Shown: piece by piece, positions 7,581-8,371 of the stretch | How positions within the stretch are numbered: the first letter of the stretch is position 1 | Layout of the letters: each line of letters starts with the position of its first letter | Assembly (NCBI GenBank): GCA_007128555.1 | Contig: SKXF01000007.1 | Location: forward strand, 1 to 8,371 | Length of the DNA stretch: 8,371 bases | Source: Clostridia bacterium | Lineage (GTDB): Bacteria > Bacillota_E > SLMV01 > PUMD01 | Direction of reading: 5' to 3' | Translations under genes and position numbers: made by a program | Notes under the pieces: generated by a model | Database searches by the model: none | What the model was told of the DNA's origin: nothing | The model's input: the letters and a program-made list of their open reading frames with translations, nothing else

Positions 7581-8265
7581 GGCTCGCAGCCTCCCTATGC
7601 CCCTTCACGATGGAGCGAAAAATGTAGGCGCCGTCGGTTTCTCCGAGAACAGCCTCGGCACATCGCTCGGGATGGGGCATCATGCCCACCACGTTGCCAG
7701 CGTTGTTTGAAAGGGCAGCGATCCCACCCCAGGACCCGTTGGGATTGTGACGGGGATCGGTTTCGCCCTGCGGCCCGCAGTACCGCATCAACACCCGGCC
7801 CCGCTCACCATCTGGACTGGGACGATAGTTGCCCTGGTGATGGGCAATGGGAAGACGAAGCACCTGGCCCACCTCGCACTGCCGGGTGAAGGGGGTGTCG
7901 ATATCCTCCACCCGCACCCAGCAGTGGTGGCAGGAAAATCGGAGGTGGCTGTTAACCATGAGGGCACCTGGCAGCAGCCCGGCCTCACACAATACCTGGA
8001 AACCGTTGCAGATCCCCAGTACCAGCCCGCCCCTCAGGGCGAACTCCCACACCGCATCCATGACGGGCGTGTGGGCGGCGACGGCTCCGGCCCGGAGATA
8101 ATCTCCGTAGGCAAAACCCCCGGGCAGGATGACACAGTCCGTTTCGGGCAGATCCTGCGCCGTGTGACGGACGTAGTCGACGGGAGCACCCAGTACGTTT
8201 TCGACGACATGGTGACAGTCGCGGTCGCAGTTTGAACCGGGAAACACGATCACGGAAAAATGCAT
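7567..8265 (-). CDS. purQ: Phosphoribosylformylglycinamidine synthase I (FGAM synthase, glutaminase subunit)
   Basis: PurQ is the class I (triad) glutaminase that releases ammonia for PurL. The 232 residues are a usual length. Visible are VFPGSNCDRD (7-16), ILPGGFAYGDYLRAGA (46-61), the nucleophile elbow GICNGFQVL (84-92) with Cys86, and MMPHPER (195-201) with His198 and Glu200 completing the triad. ATG 8265 is chosen because the PurQ fold starts at once (MHFSVIVFPG) and GGGAAGGTGG lies at 8272-8281. The 32 residues encoded upstream in this frame overlap purS in another frame and look like no protein. The gene starts 22 bases after the purS stop and overlaps purL by 14. Oddities: a CHHC motif at 112-115, ten cysteines in all, and IAHHQGNY (140-147) where many relatives have Glu instead of Gln. 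Confidence 0.98.
   Translation of the reverse strand: MHFSVIVFPGSNCDRDCHHVVENVLGAPVDYVRHTAQDLPETDCVILPGGFAYGDYLRAGAVAAHTPVMDAVWEFALRGGLVLGICNGFQVLCEAGLLPGALMVNSHLRFSCHHCWVRVEDIDTPFTRQCEVGQVLRLPIAHHQGNYRPSPDGERGRVLMRYCGPQGETDPRHNPNGSWGGIAALSNNAGNVVGMMPHPERCAEAVLGETDGAYIFRSIVKGHREAASRATR
7590..7596 (-). promoter_or_regulatory. Ribosome binding site supporting the GTG start of purL
   Basis: AGGGAGG lies 9 bases upstream of the GTG at 7580, inside the purQ coding region. It is the main reason for accepting a GTG start that overlaps purQ by 14 bases, and it suggests that purL translation is coupled to purQ, keeping subunit amounts in step. Confidence 0.8.
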
Positions 8266-8287
8266 TTGCCCCCACCTTCCCTGGTCA

Positions 8288-8371
8288 TTACCCCTGTACC
8301 TCGATGCGGTAGTCCTCCAGGACCGGGTTGGCCAGCAATCGCTTGCACATCTCATCCACACGGCCCAGGTC
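8288..8371 (-). CDS. purS: Phosphoribosylformylglycinamidine synthase subunit PurS, C-terminal end only
   Basis: The last 27 codons and a TAA stop (8288-8290) of purS enter the window from the right edge; the rest is outside. The peptide DLGRVDEMCKRLLANPVLED continues with YRIEVQG. It matches the C-terminal helix and final strand of PurS, where the family has a segment of the type MCEKLLANPVIEDY followed by a short strand. PurS is a small dimeric protein of about 80-90 residues that bridges PurQ and PurL in the FGAM synthase complex and lets ammonia pass between them. Its position directly ahead of purQ and purL is the expected one. I am sure of the identity because of motif plus context, although only about a third of the protein is visible. 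Confidence 0.93.
   Translation of the reverse strand, partial: DLGRVDEMCKRLLANPVLEDYRIEVQG

Noticed and set aside
6924..7889. A 321-codon open frame on the plus strand opposite purL and purQ
   Set aside because: It crosses two real genes, has no ribosome site that I can see and no protein-like motifs. It is a shadow of purL and purQ.
8266..8361. Upstream extension of purQ to 8361
   Set aside because: The added residues overlap the purS tail in a different frame and look non-coding. PurQ proteins begin at the MHFSVIVFPG-type strand.
1..8371. A hidden defence, mobile or RNA-based system
   Set aside because: Almost every base is covered by eight recognisable purine genes. I found no transposon ends, tRNA or rRNA, CRISPR-like spacing, or unexplained gap longer than 22 bases.

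Overview
The window is one continuous, tightly packed stretch of the de novo purine (IMP) biosynthesis operon. Every gene lies on the minus strand, so it reads from right to left: purS (3' end only), purQ, purL, purF, purM, purN, purH, purD (5' part only). This is the purSQLFMNHD order known from Bacillus subtilis and many other Bacillota. The DNA is GC-rich (clearly above 60% by eye). PurF is the B. subtilis type, with a short propeptide and four cysteines in the positions of the Fe-S ligands. FGAM synthase is the three-part PurS/PurQ/PurL form. Together these suggest a high-GC Bacillota or a relative. The lineage is an inference from gene order and protein type, and I cannot name the organism.

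Layout, in transcription order: purS tail (8371-8288); 22-base gap; purQ (8265-7567); 14-base overlap; purL (7580-5376, GTG start); 4-base ATGA overlap; purF (5379-3976); 1-base gap; purM (3974-2946); 17-base overlap; purN (2962-2336); 8-base overlap; purH (2343-769); 20-base gap; purD (748 to the left edge). No internal promoter or terminator is visible, no stretch lacks a gene for more than 22 bases, and there are no RNA genes, mobile elements or CRISPR arrays.

How the genes work together: PurF makes phosphoribosylamine from PRPP and glutamine, PurD makes GAR, PurN formylates it to FGAR, PurS/Q/L amidate that to FGAM, and PurM closes the ring to AIR. PurH does the last two steps, AICAR to FAICAR to IMP. 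The middle steps (PurK/PurE, PurC, PurB) are not in the window. By analogy with B. subtilis they may lie upstream, beyond the right edge.

I do not see a previously undescribed system here. The findings are small sequence-level oddities in an otherwise ordinary housekeeping operon, and their interest scores are low for that reason.
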